From the NCBI GenBank assembly GCA_963730405.1, contig CAVSRW010000011.1, forward strand, positions 1-64,000: a stretch of DNA of 64,000 nt, read 5' to 3'. Under the pieces are notes generated by a model. It did not search any database. It had not been told where the DNA came from and saw nothing but the letters and a program-made list of their open reading frames with translations. The translations under genes were made by a program, and so were the position numbers. Positions within the stretch are counted from its first letter, which is position 1. Every line of letters starts with the position of its first letter. Below, one piece after another: positions 39,949 through 49,005 of the stretch. The stretch comes from Gaiellasilicea sp963730405. Its GTDB lineage: Bacteria > Actinomycetota > Thermoleophilia > Gaiellales > Gaiellaceae.

Positions 39949-41014
39949 GTGAAGGAGACCGCCCAACGGGCCGCGCTCGCCACGCTCGTCGCGGGCGGAA
40001 TCGTCGTCGCCGCGCTCGCGCTCTGGCAGCTGAAGCTGCTCGCGGCGCTCCTCTTCTTCGCCTTCATCCTCGCGGCGGCGATGCGGCCGACGATCGAGTC
40101 ACTCGCGGAGCGCGGCGTCCCGCGCGGAGTCGGCATCGGACTCCACTACGTCGTCTTCCTCGGGCTGATCGCCGGCTTCCTCTGGCTCGTCGTGCCGCGT
40201 GCGATCGACCAGGTCGACAACGCGCTCGGCGGCCTGCCGCACGACCCGGTCCGAGCTCGGCGAGCAGGCGCGCCAGTCGACGGGGATCAAGCACGACATC
40301 CTCGTCGGCCTGCAGCGGCGGCTCGAAGACCTCCCCTCGGGCGAGCAGCTCGTCGATCCGGCCGTCGAGGTGACGCTGACCGTCTTCGAGGTCGCGCTCG
40401 GGATCTTCTTCGTGCTCGCGAGCGCCGCCTACTGGATCTTCGAGCGCGACCGCGCCGAGAACCTGCTCTGCTCGCTCCTGCCGCGCCCGAAGCGGAAGCG
40501 CGTGCGCGATACCTGGGAGCTGATCGACGCGAAGCTCGGCGCGTACGTCCGCGGGCAGGCGGTGCTGATCGTGCTCGTCGGGACGGTGCTCTCGATCACC
40601 TTCTGGGTGATCGGGCTGCCGTACTGGCTCCTGGTCGGCGCCTTCGCCGGGTTGGTGGAGATCATCCCGGTGATCGGCCCCTTCGTCGCCGGCGCGCTGG
40701 CGGTCGGCGTCGGCCTGACCGTTTCCTGGCAGACGGCGCTGGCAGCCGGGCTCGCCGTGCTCGTCGTCCGCCTGCTCGAGGACTACCTCGTGATCCCGCG
40801 CCTGCTCGGCGACGCCGTCGGCCTGACGCCGCTCGTCGTCCTCGTCGCCGTGACCGCGTGCGGGCTGCTCTTCGGCGGCTTCGCCGTGATCCTGGCGATC
40901 CCGCTCGCGGCCGTGATCGCGACGCTGATCGACGTGATCGTGCGCGACAAGGACCCGGCCGAGGAGGACGTCCCGGCGGTGATCTTCTCGGCGCGCGATT
41001 CCGAGACCGCGTGA
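39949..41014 (+). CDS. AI-2E/PerM-family membrane transporter, one frameshift
   Basis: About 355 residues, eight membrane helices, of the AI-2E family exporter/permease group; substrates range from signalling molecules to ions and usually cannot be assigned. N-terminal helices: ATLVAGGIVVAALALWQLKL and HYVVFLGLIAGFLWLVVP. C-terminal motifs: GLVEIIPVIGPFVAGALAVG, LLEDYLVIPRLLGDAVGLTP and FGGFAVILAIPLAAVIATL. A slip near 40250 joins two frames. GTG at 39949 is the assumed start; upstream TTG/GTG codons are possible. It is divergent from uvrA. Confidence 0.85.
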
Positions 41015-41022
41015 CGATCGGC

Positions 41023-41028
41023 TAGGTT
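41023..41028 (+). promoter_or_regulatory. -10 box of the TolB-like gene (leaderless)
   Basis: TAGGTT, 6 bp before the ATG at 41035. Confidence 0.45.
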
Positions 41029-41034
41029 CGGGCG

Positions 41035-41981
41035 ATGTGGCGCGCTCTAGCCGCCGTCGCCGTGACCGCCACCGTCGCGGCCGCGAGCGGATCGGCCGCG
41101 GCTCCCGCGGGCCGGATCACGTACGCGGCTGTTGCCTCGAATCTCCAGTACGCGACTGAGCCGCCGACCGCTCGGTTCACGGCCGACCTGGTCAGCATCC
41201 GCCCGGACGGGCGCCTTCGTCGACAGCTGACGCGAACGCAGGCGTGGGAGGACGACCCGGCGTGGTCGCCCGATCGCCGCCGGCTCGCGTTCGCCCGCGG
41301 GGCACCTGTCTGCCATGCCGCGACCTGCACCGGCTCGAGCGGCAGCGCGGTCTGGGTGGCGTACTCGAGCGGAGCACCGCCTCGGCGTCTGACACGCCCG
41401 CCCGACCGCTACGCGGACTCGGGCCGGCGTGGTCGCCGGACGGCCGCACGATCGCGTTCCTCCGGCGGCTGCCCACGGACACCGGGCCGGATGACGGCGT
41501 CTACCTCCTGGACGTAAACGGCGGTGGCGTGCGAAGGCTGACCTCGACCCGTGCGGAGACGAGGCAGCTCGCCTGGTCGCCCGACGGCCGCACGATCGCC
41601 GTCGGGCTCGTCCTGGTCGACGTCCGCACAGGCGCGTCAACGCCGATCGGCACCGCGGCAACGGCGTCCTCCGTCGACGCCGTGGCATGGTCGCCCGACG
41701 GGCGGCTCCTCGCCTTCACGAACGATCGAGGCGTCCACGTCGTGGACGCGGCGGGCGCCGGTCACCCACGGCTGGTCGCGGCGGCGCGCTTCGTGCGAGG
41801 CGTCGCCTGGTCTCCGGACGGCCGCCGACTGGTCTTTGCCGGCCGGCGGTCGCCGGTCCGCGAGCGCTCCGAGGAGCGGATCGAGCCGTCGACCGATCTC
41901 TACGTCGTCCGGGCGGACGGCCGCGAGCTGCGGCGCCTCACTGCGACGCCCGGCCCAGAGTTCTCGCCGAGCTGGCGCTAG
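41035..41981 (+). CDS. Secreted TolB-like beta-propeller protein, one frameshift
   Basis: About 315 residues: signal peptide (LAAVAVTATVAAASGSAAA) and then six or so PD40 blades, each with a variant of AWSPDGRxIAF (DPAWSPDRRRLAFARG; LAWSPDGRTIAVGLVLVD; VAWSPDGRLLAFTNDRG; VAWSPDGRRLVFAGRR). The family includes periplasmic TolB and many secreted propellers; the role here is unknown. A slip near 41425 occurs between blades two and three. The stop overlaps the convergent small membrane protein gene by 4 bp. Confidence 0.85.
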
Positions 41982-42244
41982 GCCTTGCGCCAGCGGCCGA
42001 AGATGAGGCCGCCGAGGGTGAAGCCGAGGCCGAAGGTGCCGAGCGCGAACGCGCCGACGGCGACCGTCTTGCGCGCCATCGAGAGCCGGTTCCAGCGGCC
42101 GAGCGCCTCCTGCTCCTCGGTCGTCAGCGGCTCGCCGCGGCGCTGCTTGCGGAGCGCGCCGCCCGCTCTCAGGCCGAGATAGAGGTCGTCGAAGATCTCA
42201 GGGGAGTCGTTCCCCGAATCTGTGTCTGAACCGGTGTCGGCCAT
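41978..42244 (-). CDS. Small single-span membrane protein
   Basis: 88 residues: an acidic N-terminus (MADTGSDTDSGNDSPEIFDD), a basic patch (LRKQRRGEPLTTEEQEAL), and one membrane helix near the end (TVAVGAFALGTFGLGFTLG) closing with FGRWRKA. ATG at 42244 sits 6 bp behind TACAGT. Family not recognised. The motif LTTEEQEALGRWNRLSMARK suggests a short cytoplasmic helix. It is divergent from the phosphoesterase gene. Confidence 0.65.
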   Translation of the reverse strand: MADTGSDTDSGNDSPEIFDDLYLGLRAGGALRKQRRGEPLTTEEQEALGRWNRLSMARKTVAVGAFALGTFGLGFTLGGLIFGRWRKA

Positions 42245-42250
42245 GGTTGG

Positions 42251-42256
42251 ACTGTA
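42251..42256 (-). promoter_or_regulatory. -10 box of the small membrane protein gene (leaderless)
   Basis: TACAGT on the minus strand, 6 bp before the ATG at 42244. It lies in a 27-bp divergent gap shared with the phosphoesterase gene, whose own candidate is TATAGC at 42255-42260 on the plus strand. Confidence 0.45.
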
Positions 42257-42271
42257 TAGCCTCATTCGATC

Positions 42272-43098
42272 GTGTCGACCCGTGTCCTGCACGTCTCAGA
42301 CCTCCACTTCGGCCGCAACGACAAGCCGGAGTCGATCGAGGCGCTGGGCAGGCTGGTCGAGCAGTCGCGGCCGGAACTCGTGATCGCGAGCGGCGATCTG
42401 ACCCACCGCGGACTGCGCAGCCAGCACGAGCGAGCGGCGGAGTTCCTCCGCGGGCTGGAGCTGCCGCTGGTGACGATCCCCGGCAACCACGACATCCCGT
42501 ACACGTTCCCGAAGCGGTTCACGCGGCCGTGGGAGGAGTTCGAGCGGCTCTGGGAGACGACGGAGCCCGTCTACCGCTCGGACGGCGTCGTCGTCGCCGG
42601 GCTCAACTCGGTGCGGCCCTGGCGGCACCAGTCCGGGCGGCTCCGCGACGCCCAGGTGCAGCGTGCGGCCGAGACGTTCGCGGGGATCCCGACGACGACC
42701 TACCGGATCGTCGCCCTCCACCACCACCTGCTCGGAGCGCCGTGGCGGTCGCGCAAGAAGCCGGTCGCAAGCGGAACCGCGTGCTCGCGGGGCTTGTCGA
42801 GGCCGGCGCCGACCTGATCCTCGCCGGCCACATCCACCAGAGCACGGTCGCCGAGCGGCGCGAGTTCGAGCTGTCGACGCCCGAGGGCGAGCATGCCGTC
42901 GTCGTCTCGATCGCGCCCGGCTTCGGCCAGCCGCGCCCGAACCGGCGCGGCGAGGCCCGCGGCCTCCACGTCTACGAGATCGAGCCCGACGCGCTGCGCA
43001 TCCTCACCTACATCTGGCGCGAGGACGGCTGGGGGCTCACGGCCGTGCGCACGTTCCCGCGCGGCCGTGAACCCCTCGCCTTCGAGTCGCCCGGCTAG
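42272..43098 (+). CDS. Calcineurin-like metallophosphoesterase, one frameshift
   Basis: About 275 residues. All metal motifs are present: RVLHVSDLHFGRNDK (DxH), VIASGDLTHRG (GD), IPGNHDIPYTF (GNHD), ALHHHLLGAP and LILAGHIHQSTV (GHxH). It could act on cyclic nucleotides, lipids or nucleotides; sequence alone does not decide. GTG at 42272. A slip near 42755, after RKKPVA, joins two frames. The stop overlaps the next convergent gene by 4 bp. Confidence 0.9.
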
Positions 43099-43373
43099 AC
43101 GGTCGCCCGCGTGCCTCCGCGGCCGGCGACGGCGCGGTAGATCAGCAGCAGGACGATCGACCCGACGATCGCGGTCAGCCAGCTGCTCAGATCCCAGAAC
43201 TCGTCCATCGGGTCGGCGTCGAAGAGCGCCGCAGCGAGGAAGCCGCCGAGGATGGCGCCGACGATCCCGATGAGCGTCGTGATGATGAATCCGCCCGGGT
43301 CGTCGCCCGGCAGCAGCGCCTTGGCGATCGCCCCAGCGATGGCGCCAAGGATGATGAACGCGATGATGCCCAT
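43095..43373 (-). CDS. GlsB/YeaQ/YmgE-family stress-response membrane protein
   Basis: 92 residues: MGIIAFIILGAIAGAIAKAL, LPGDDPGGFIITTLIGIVG and AILGGFLAAALF, the transglycosylase-associated (GlsB) pattern of three glycine-rich helices, extended by a fourth helix (TAIVGSIVLLLIYRAVAG). ATG at 43373 after TGGAGG. Members are often induced by stress; a biochemical role is not established. Confidence 0.9.
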   Translation of the reverse strand: MGIIAFIILGAIAGAIAKALLPGDDPGGFIITTLIGIVGAILGGFLAAALFDADPMDEFWDLSSWLTAIVGSIVLLLIYRAVAGRGGTRATV

Positions 43374-43498
43374 GAAACCTCCAGATTCGGTTACCGCCTC
43401 TCGAACGCAAAATCTCCGCCTGCGGATACGCGCAAACGCGAGGTGGAAATGCCGCGGGAAACGGCTAGAGTCAGGCGACTGCGAGCCGAGGAGAGAGC

Positions 43499-45002
43499 AT
43501 GGAAGAGCGCTTTGACGAGCTGAAGACACGCCTGGCCGAGATCCACGACCTGCGCCGGTCCCTGGAGATGCTCTTCTGGGACCAGACCGTGATGATGCCG
43601 CCCGGCGGCGGCCCGGTCCGCGGGCAGCAGCTGACGACGCTCGACCGGATCGCGCACGAGAAGTTCGTCGCCGACGAGATCGGCGACGCTCCTCGAGGAC
43701 CTCGCCGAGTACGAGCGAGGAGCTCGACTACGACTCCGACGAGGCGTCGCTGATCCGGACGACGCGCCGCGACTACGACAAGCTGCGCCGGGTCCCCGCC
43801 GAGCTCGCCGCCGAGATGACCGGCGCCGCCGCCGAGGCGCACGACGTCTGGGCGAAGGCGCGCGAGGACAACGACTTCGCGCTCTTCCTCCCCCACCTCG
43901 AGCGCGCCGTCGAGCTGAAGCGCCGCTACATCGAGTGCTTCGAGGGCTACGACGAGCCGTACGACGTGCTCCTCGACGACTTCGAGCCGGGGATGAAGAC
44001 GGCCGAGGTGCGCGCGGTCTTCGACGACCTGAAGGCGGAGCTCGTACCGCTGATCGCCGAGATCGGCTCGGTCGACGGCGACGACGCCTTCATGTCCGGC
44101 CCGTGGCCGATCGACGCCCAGCACGCGTACTCGCTCGAGATCATCAAGCGCTTCGGCTTCGACGAGTCGTTCGCACGGCTCGACCTGACCGTGCACCCGT
44201 TCGCGGCCAGCTCGGGCACGCAGGACATCCGCCTGACCACGCGCTACAAGGAGGACGACATCACGTCGATCTTCACGGCGATGCACGAGTGCGGGCACGG
44301 CCTCTACGAGCACGGCGTCTCGCCGTCGCTCGAGCGGACGCCGCTCTGCCACGGCGTCTCCTCGGCGCTGCACGAGTCGCAGAGCCGGATGTGGGAGAAC
44401 ATCGTCGGCCGCAGCCGCGAGTTCTGGAACCACTTCTACCCGTCCTTCCAGGAGGCGTTCCCGGAGGCCGTCGGCGACGTCGACCAGGAGCGGTTCTACC
44501 GGGCGATCAACCGGGTCAAGCCCTCGTACATCCGCGTCGACGCGGACGAGGCGACCTACAACCTCCACATCATCCTCCGCTTCGAGCTGGAGCAGGAGAT
44601 CTTCGCCGGCACGATCGACCTGAAGGACCTGCCCGGCGAATGGAACCGCCGCTTCGAGGAGTACCTCGGGATCCCGGTGCCGACCGACACGCTCGGGCGT
44701 GCTGCAGGACGTGCACTGGTCGGGCGGCGGCTTCGGCTACTTCCCGACCTACTCGCTCGGCAACATCGTCTCCGTCCAGATCTGGGAGAAGGCGCTCATC
44801 CGAGCTGCCCGACCTGCCCGAGCAGTTCGAGCAGGGCGAGTTCGGCCAGCTGCACGAGTGGCTGCAGACGCGGCTCTACACGCTCGGACGCAAGTTCACG
44901 CCGCAGGAGACGCTCGAGCGCGTGGTCGGGACGCCGACGATCGACGCCGCGCCGTACGTCCGCTACCTGAAGGACAAGCTCGGGGCGCTGGCGGCGGCCT
45001 AA
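43499..45002 (+). CDS. M32 metallocarboxypeptidase (Taq type), frameshifted
   Basis: About 500 residues; cytoplasmic zinc carboxypeptidase removing C-terminal residues from peptides. The zinc motif is TAMHECGHGLYEHG (HExxH), and other family landmarks are PFAASSGTQDIRLTTRYKED, HESQSRMWENIVGRS, NLHIILRFELEQEIFAG and GGGFGYFPTYSLGN. ATG at 43499 after GAGGAGAGAGC. Slips near 43690, 43735, 44697 and 44805 cut it into overlapping frames that together give the entire family sequence, ending KLGALAAA. Confidence 0.93.
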
Positions 45003-45011
45003 GGGCGACCG

Positions 45012-46206
45012 GTGAGCGAGCGCGTCGAGACCGTCGTCGTCGGCGCCGGCCAGGCGGGGCTGTCGACGAGCTGGCACCTGACGCGCCGCGGGATCGAGCA
45101 CGTCGTCCTCGAGCGCGGACGGGTCGGCCAGGAGTGGCGGCAGGCGCGCTGGGACAGCTTCGTCCTGAACACGCCGAACTGGGCGCAGCAGCTGCCCGGC
45201 TTCGCCTACGACGGCCCCGCGCCGGACGCGTTCGCGCCGCTCGCCGAGGTGATCGGCTATCTCGAGGACTACGCCGCGTCGTTCGCGGCCCCGGTGCGCG
45301 AGGGCGTCTCGGTGACGGCGCTGCGGGCGGCGCCCGGACGGCGGCTATCAGCTCGACACGGACGGCGGCGCCATCGACGCGCGCTCGGTCGTCGTCGCCA
45401 CCGGCGCCTACCAGCGGCCGACGCCGTCACCGCTGCGCGACGCCGCCCCGCCGGGCGTGTTCCAGCAGCACACGGCGGAGTACCGGAACCCGGCGGAGCT
45501 CCCCGACGGCGCCGTCCTCGTCGTCGGCAGCGGCCAGTCGGGCTGTCAGGTCGCGGAGGATCTCCTCGGCGCCGGCAGGACCGTCTATCTCTCGGTCGGC
45601 GCCTGCCCGTGGGTGCCGCGCAGCCACCGCGGCCGCGACCTCGTCCACTGGATGGCGGAGACCGGCCTGCTCGACCAGACGGTCGACACGCTGACCGCAC
45701 CGAACGCGCTCCTCGCCTGCAACCCCGCGGTGAGCGGGACGGAGGGCGGCCACGACTGCAATCCGCTGACCCTGATGGCTCGCGGCGCCGTCCCGGTCGG
45801 CCGGCTCGAGGGCTTCCGCGGCGGCCGGGCGCTGTTCGCCGGCGACCTCGCCGCCAACATCGCGAAGGGGATCGGGTTCGAGGCCGCGCTGCGGCAGGGC
45901 TTCGACGAGCACGCCGGGGCGTCGCCGGCCGCGGCCCCGGCCGAGGCTCCCGAGCTACCGGAAGTGCGCGAGCTCGACCTCGCCGACCTGGGCGCGATCG
46001 TCTGGGCGACGGGCTTCCGGCCCGACTACGGCTGGATCGAGCTGCCGGTGCTCGACGCCTCCGGCCGGCCGCTCCACCGGCGCGGCCTGACCGACTTCCC
46101 CGGGCTCGCCTTCGTCGGCATGCACTGGCTGCACAAGCGGAAGTCGTCGCTCTTCATCGGCGTCGGCGAGGACGCCGAGCACGTCGTCGAGCAGCTGAGC
46201 GCCTAG
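45012..46206 (+). CDS. Flavin-dependent monooxygenase-like oxidoreductase, one frameshift
   Basis: About 398 residues. FAD site VVVGAGQAGLSTSWHLTRRG, NAD(P)H site VLVVGSGQSGCQVAEDLLGA and a flavoprotein monooxygenase end (GAIVWATGFRPDYGWIELP). SFVLNTPNWAQQLPGFAYDG and WLHKRKSSLFIGVGEDAEHV fit the CzcO/MSMEG_0569-like group. Substrate unknown. GTG at 45012, 10 bp after the M32 gene. A slip near 45335 separates the FAD half from GGYQLDTDGGAID. Confidence 0.87.
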
Positions 46207-46209
46207 CCG

Positions 46210-46477
46210 CTACGCGAAACGGGCGGCGGCTCGCGCCTTGGCCTTCGCGGCCTCGACCTCACGGTCGCGCGGCGGCGCCGACGTGACGAGCGCGTCGAGC
46301 AGCCGCCTCGAGGCGGCCGTGACCTCCTCGACCGCCCGCGCGAACGCGGCCTCGTTCGCCTTCGACGGCTTCGTCGAGCCGCTGATCTTGCGGACGTACT
46401 GGAGCGCGGCCGCCTCGACCTCCTCGGGCGTGGCGGCGGGCTCGAAGTTGTGGAGCGTCTCTGATGTTCCGGCACAT
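46210..46477 (-). CDS. DUF2277 small protein, one-base slip after the fifth codon
   Basis: About 88 residues. ATG at 46477 follows AGGAGG and opens MCRNI; after one surplus base (ATCAGAGACG for ATCAAGACG) the frame runs TLHNFEPAATPEEVEAAALQ, YVRKISGSTKPSKANEAAF and TSAPPRDREVEAAKAKARA, which matches the DUF2277 family (function unknown). In the raw sequence this frame is joined to the end of uvrB, which would look like a fusion; two slips explain it better. Confidence 0.8.
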
Positions 46478-46490
46478 GGCTGGCTCCTCC

Positions 46491-48506
46491 TCAGGACGGT
46501 CGTCTCGGCGAGCGCGGCGAGCTCGCGCCGCAGCTCCTTGATCTCGTCGCGCAGCTTGGCGGCGTACTCGAAGCGCAGCTCCTCGGCGGCGACGAACATC
46601 TCCTCCTCGAGCGTGACGGCGAGCTTCTCCAGCTCCTCCCGCGACAGCCCCTCGACCTCGGCCTTCGCGCCGCGCCGCCTCCGGCCGGGGACGTTCGGGT
46701 TCTCGAGCGAGAGGAACTCGGCGATGTCGCAGACGCCCTTCGTGATCGAGATCGGCGTCGTCCCGTGCTCCTCGTTGTAGGCGAGCTGGATCGCGCGGCG
46801 CCGCTCGGTCTCCTCCATCGCGCCCTTGATCGCCTCGGTCATCTTGTCCGCGTAGAGCAGCACGCGGCCGTTGAGGTTGCGCGCGGCGCGGCCGATCGTC
46901 TGCACGAGCGCCGTCTTGCCGCGGAGGAAGCCCTCCTTGTCGGCGTCGAGGATCGCGACGAGCGAGACCTCGGGCAGGTCGAGCCCCTCGCGGAGGAGGT
47001 TGATCCCGACGAGCACGTCGTACTCGCCGAGGCGCAGCTCGCGGATGATCTGGATCCGCTCGAGCGTGTCGATCTCGGAGTGGAGGTAGCGCGCGCGGAC
47101 GCCGGCCTCGAGCAGGTAGTCGGTCAGGTCCTCGGCCATCTTCTTCGTCAGCGTCGTCACGAGCACCCGCTCGCCCGACCTCCTCGCGGCGGCGGATCTC
47201 GTTCAGGAGGTCGTCGATCTGGTTCCGCGTCGGCCGCAGCTCCACCTCGGGGTCGACGAGGTACGTCGGCCGGATCAGCTGCTCGGCGACGACCTGCGAG
47301 TGGCGCAGCTCGAACGGGCCGGGCGTCGCCGAGACGAAGACGAGCTGGTTGCACCTTGTCGAGGAACTCGTCGAAGCGGAGCGGCCGGTTGTCGAGCGCG
47401 GACGGGAGCCGGAAGCCGTGGTCGACGAGCGTCTGCTTGCGCGAGCGGTCGCCCTCGTACATGCCGCCGATCTGCGGGACCGTCTGGTGCGACTCGTCGA
47501 CGAAGACGACGTAGTCGGAGGGGAAGTAGTCGAGCAGCGTGTGCGGCGCCGAGCCCGGCGGGCCGCCCGTCGAGGATCCGCGAGTAGTTCTCGATCCCGT
47601 TGCAGAAGCCGAGCTCGCGCATCATCTCCAGGTCGTACTCGGTGCGCTGGCGGATCCGGTGCGCCTCCAGCATCCGGCCCTGGCTCTCGAAGAGCGCCAC
47701 CTGCTGCTCGAGCTCGTGCTTGATCTCGTCCTGCGCGCGCTCGATCGTCGGCTTCGAGGTGACGTACTGGGTCGCCGGGAAGACGGTGATCGTGTCGAGC
47801 TTCGCGAAGACCTCGCCGGTGAGCGGGTCGAAGTGCGTGATCTGCTCGACCTCGTCGCCGAACATCGAGACGCGGTAGGCCGTCTCGGAGTACGCCGGCT
47901 GGATCTCGATCACGTCGCCCTTGACCCGGAAGCGGCCGCGGCCGAGCAGCGTGTCGTTGCGGACGTACTGGATGTCGATCAGCTTCCGCAGCATCACGTC
48001 GCGGTCGGTCTCCTCGCCGACGGTGAGGAAGACGACCCGCTTCTCGTACTCCTCCGGCGAGCCGAGGCCGTAGATGCAGGAGACCGAGGCGACGATGACG
48101 GTGTCGCGGCGCGAGAGCAGGTTCGACGTCGCCGCGTGGCGGAGCCGGTCGATGTCGTCGTTCCGGGACGAGTCCTTCTCGATGTAGAGGTCGGCCTGCG
48201 GGACGTACGCCTCCGGCTGGTAGTAGTCGTAGTAGGAGACGAAGTACTCGACCGCGTTCGCCGGGAAGAACTCGCGGAACTCGTTGCAGAGCTGCGCCGC
48301 CAGCGTCTTGTTGTGCGCGATCACGAGCGCCGGCTTCTGCGTCTGCTCGATGATCCAGGCCATCGTCGCGGTCTTGCCGGTGCCGGTCGCGCCGAGCAGC
48401 GTCTGGTAGCGCTCGCCCGCCCTGGAGCGACCGCGAGATCTCCTCGATCGCCCGCGGCTGGTCGCCGGTCGGGCAGGTAGGCAGCGGATGTCTTGAGTTC
48501 CGCCAT
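46491..48506 (-). CDS. uvrB: Excinuclease ABC subunit B, multiply frameshifted
   Basis: About 670 residues; helicase-like subunit of nucleotide excision repair. Landmarks in order: RYQTLLGATGTGKTATMAWI (Walker A), EYFVSYYDYYQPEAYVPQAD, DSSRNDDIDRLRHAATS, SVSCIYGLGSPEEYE, GEVFAKLDTITVFPATQYV, LVLVTTLTKK-type motif, ARYLHSEIDTLERIQIIREL, GINLLREGLDLPEVSLVAIL and the C-terminal UVR helices (FVAAEELRFEYAAKLRDEI). ATG at 48506. Slips near 48470, 48425, 47565, 47350 and 47175. The stop is placed at TGA 46491-46493, reached if one C is removed; otherwise the frame runs into DUF2277. Confidence 0.95.
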
Positions 48507-48515
48507 ACGGGTAAC

Positions 48516-48521
48516 AGCCTA
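48516..48521 (-). promoter_or_regulatory. Candidate -10 box of uvrB
   Basis: TAGGCT on the minus strand, 9 bp before the ATG. No GAACnnnnGTTC box is present, in contrast to uvrA. Confidence 0.35.
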
Positions 48522-48525
48522 GCCC

Positions 48526-49005
48526 GTGGCCTCCGAGCGACAGCAGCCCCCGTACTCGACCTACGCCGCACTCGTCGGCGTCTTCGGCCTCGGCATGGGC
48601 GGCCTCGCCGGGCTCGCGAGCCTGCGCGGCCGGCGGCCCGAGCAGCTGCGCCCGCTCGACCTGGCCGTCCTCTCCGCCGCGACGTTCAAGCTCGCCCGCA
48701 CGGTCGCCCACGACGAGGTGCTCAGCTTCCTGCGCGAGCCGTTCGTGCAGGGCGAGGCGCACGAGGGCGACGAGAAGCCGGTCGAGGACGGCGGCACGCG
48801 CCAGGCGATCGGCGAGCTCCTCACCTGCAGCCGCTGCATCGGCATGTGGGCGGCCGCGGGCGTCGTCGGCCTGCACACGGTCGCACCGCGCAGCGGCCGG
48901 CTGCTGACGTGGTCGCTCGCCGCCGCGGGAGCGAACGACTTCATGCAGGCCGGCTTCAGCGCGCTGGCCGCGAAGGCGAACGAGCTCGAGCAGCAGGCCG
49001 GCTAG
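48526..49005 (+). CDS. DUF1360 membrane protein
   Basis: A 159-residue membrane protein with the DUF1360 pattern: PLDLAVLSAATFKLARTVAH, DEVLSFLREPF and ELLTCSRCIGMWAAAGVVGL, where the conserved CxxCxGxW lies before a helix. Homologues near spore-coat or wall genes are known, but function is unresolved. GTG at 48526. It converges with the STAND gene by a 4-bp overlap. Confidence 0.85.
   Translation: MASERQQPPYSTYAALVGVFGLGMGGLAGLASLRGRRPEQLRPLDLAVLSAATFKLARTVAHDEVLSFLREPFVQGEAHEGDEKPVEDGGTRQAIGELLTCSRCIGMWAAAGVVGLHTVAPRSGRLLTWSLAAAGANDFMQAGFSALAAKANELEQQAG

Noticed and set aside
42700..48500. Dense frameshifts considered as programmed frameshifting or mass pseudogenisation
   Set aside because: The slips are scattered, lack a common slippery motif and affect housekeeping genes; sequence error explains them better.
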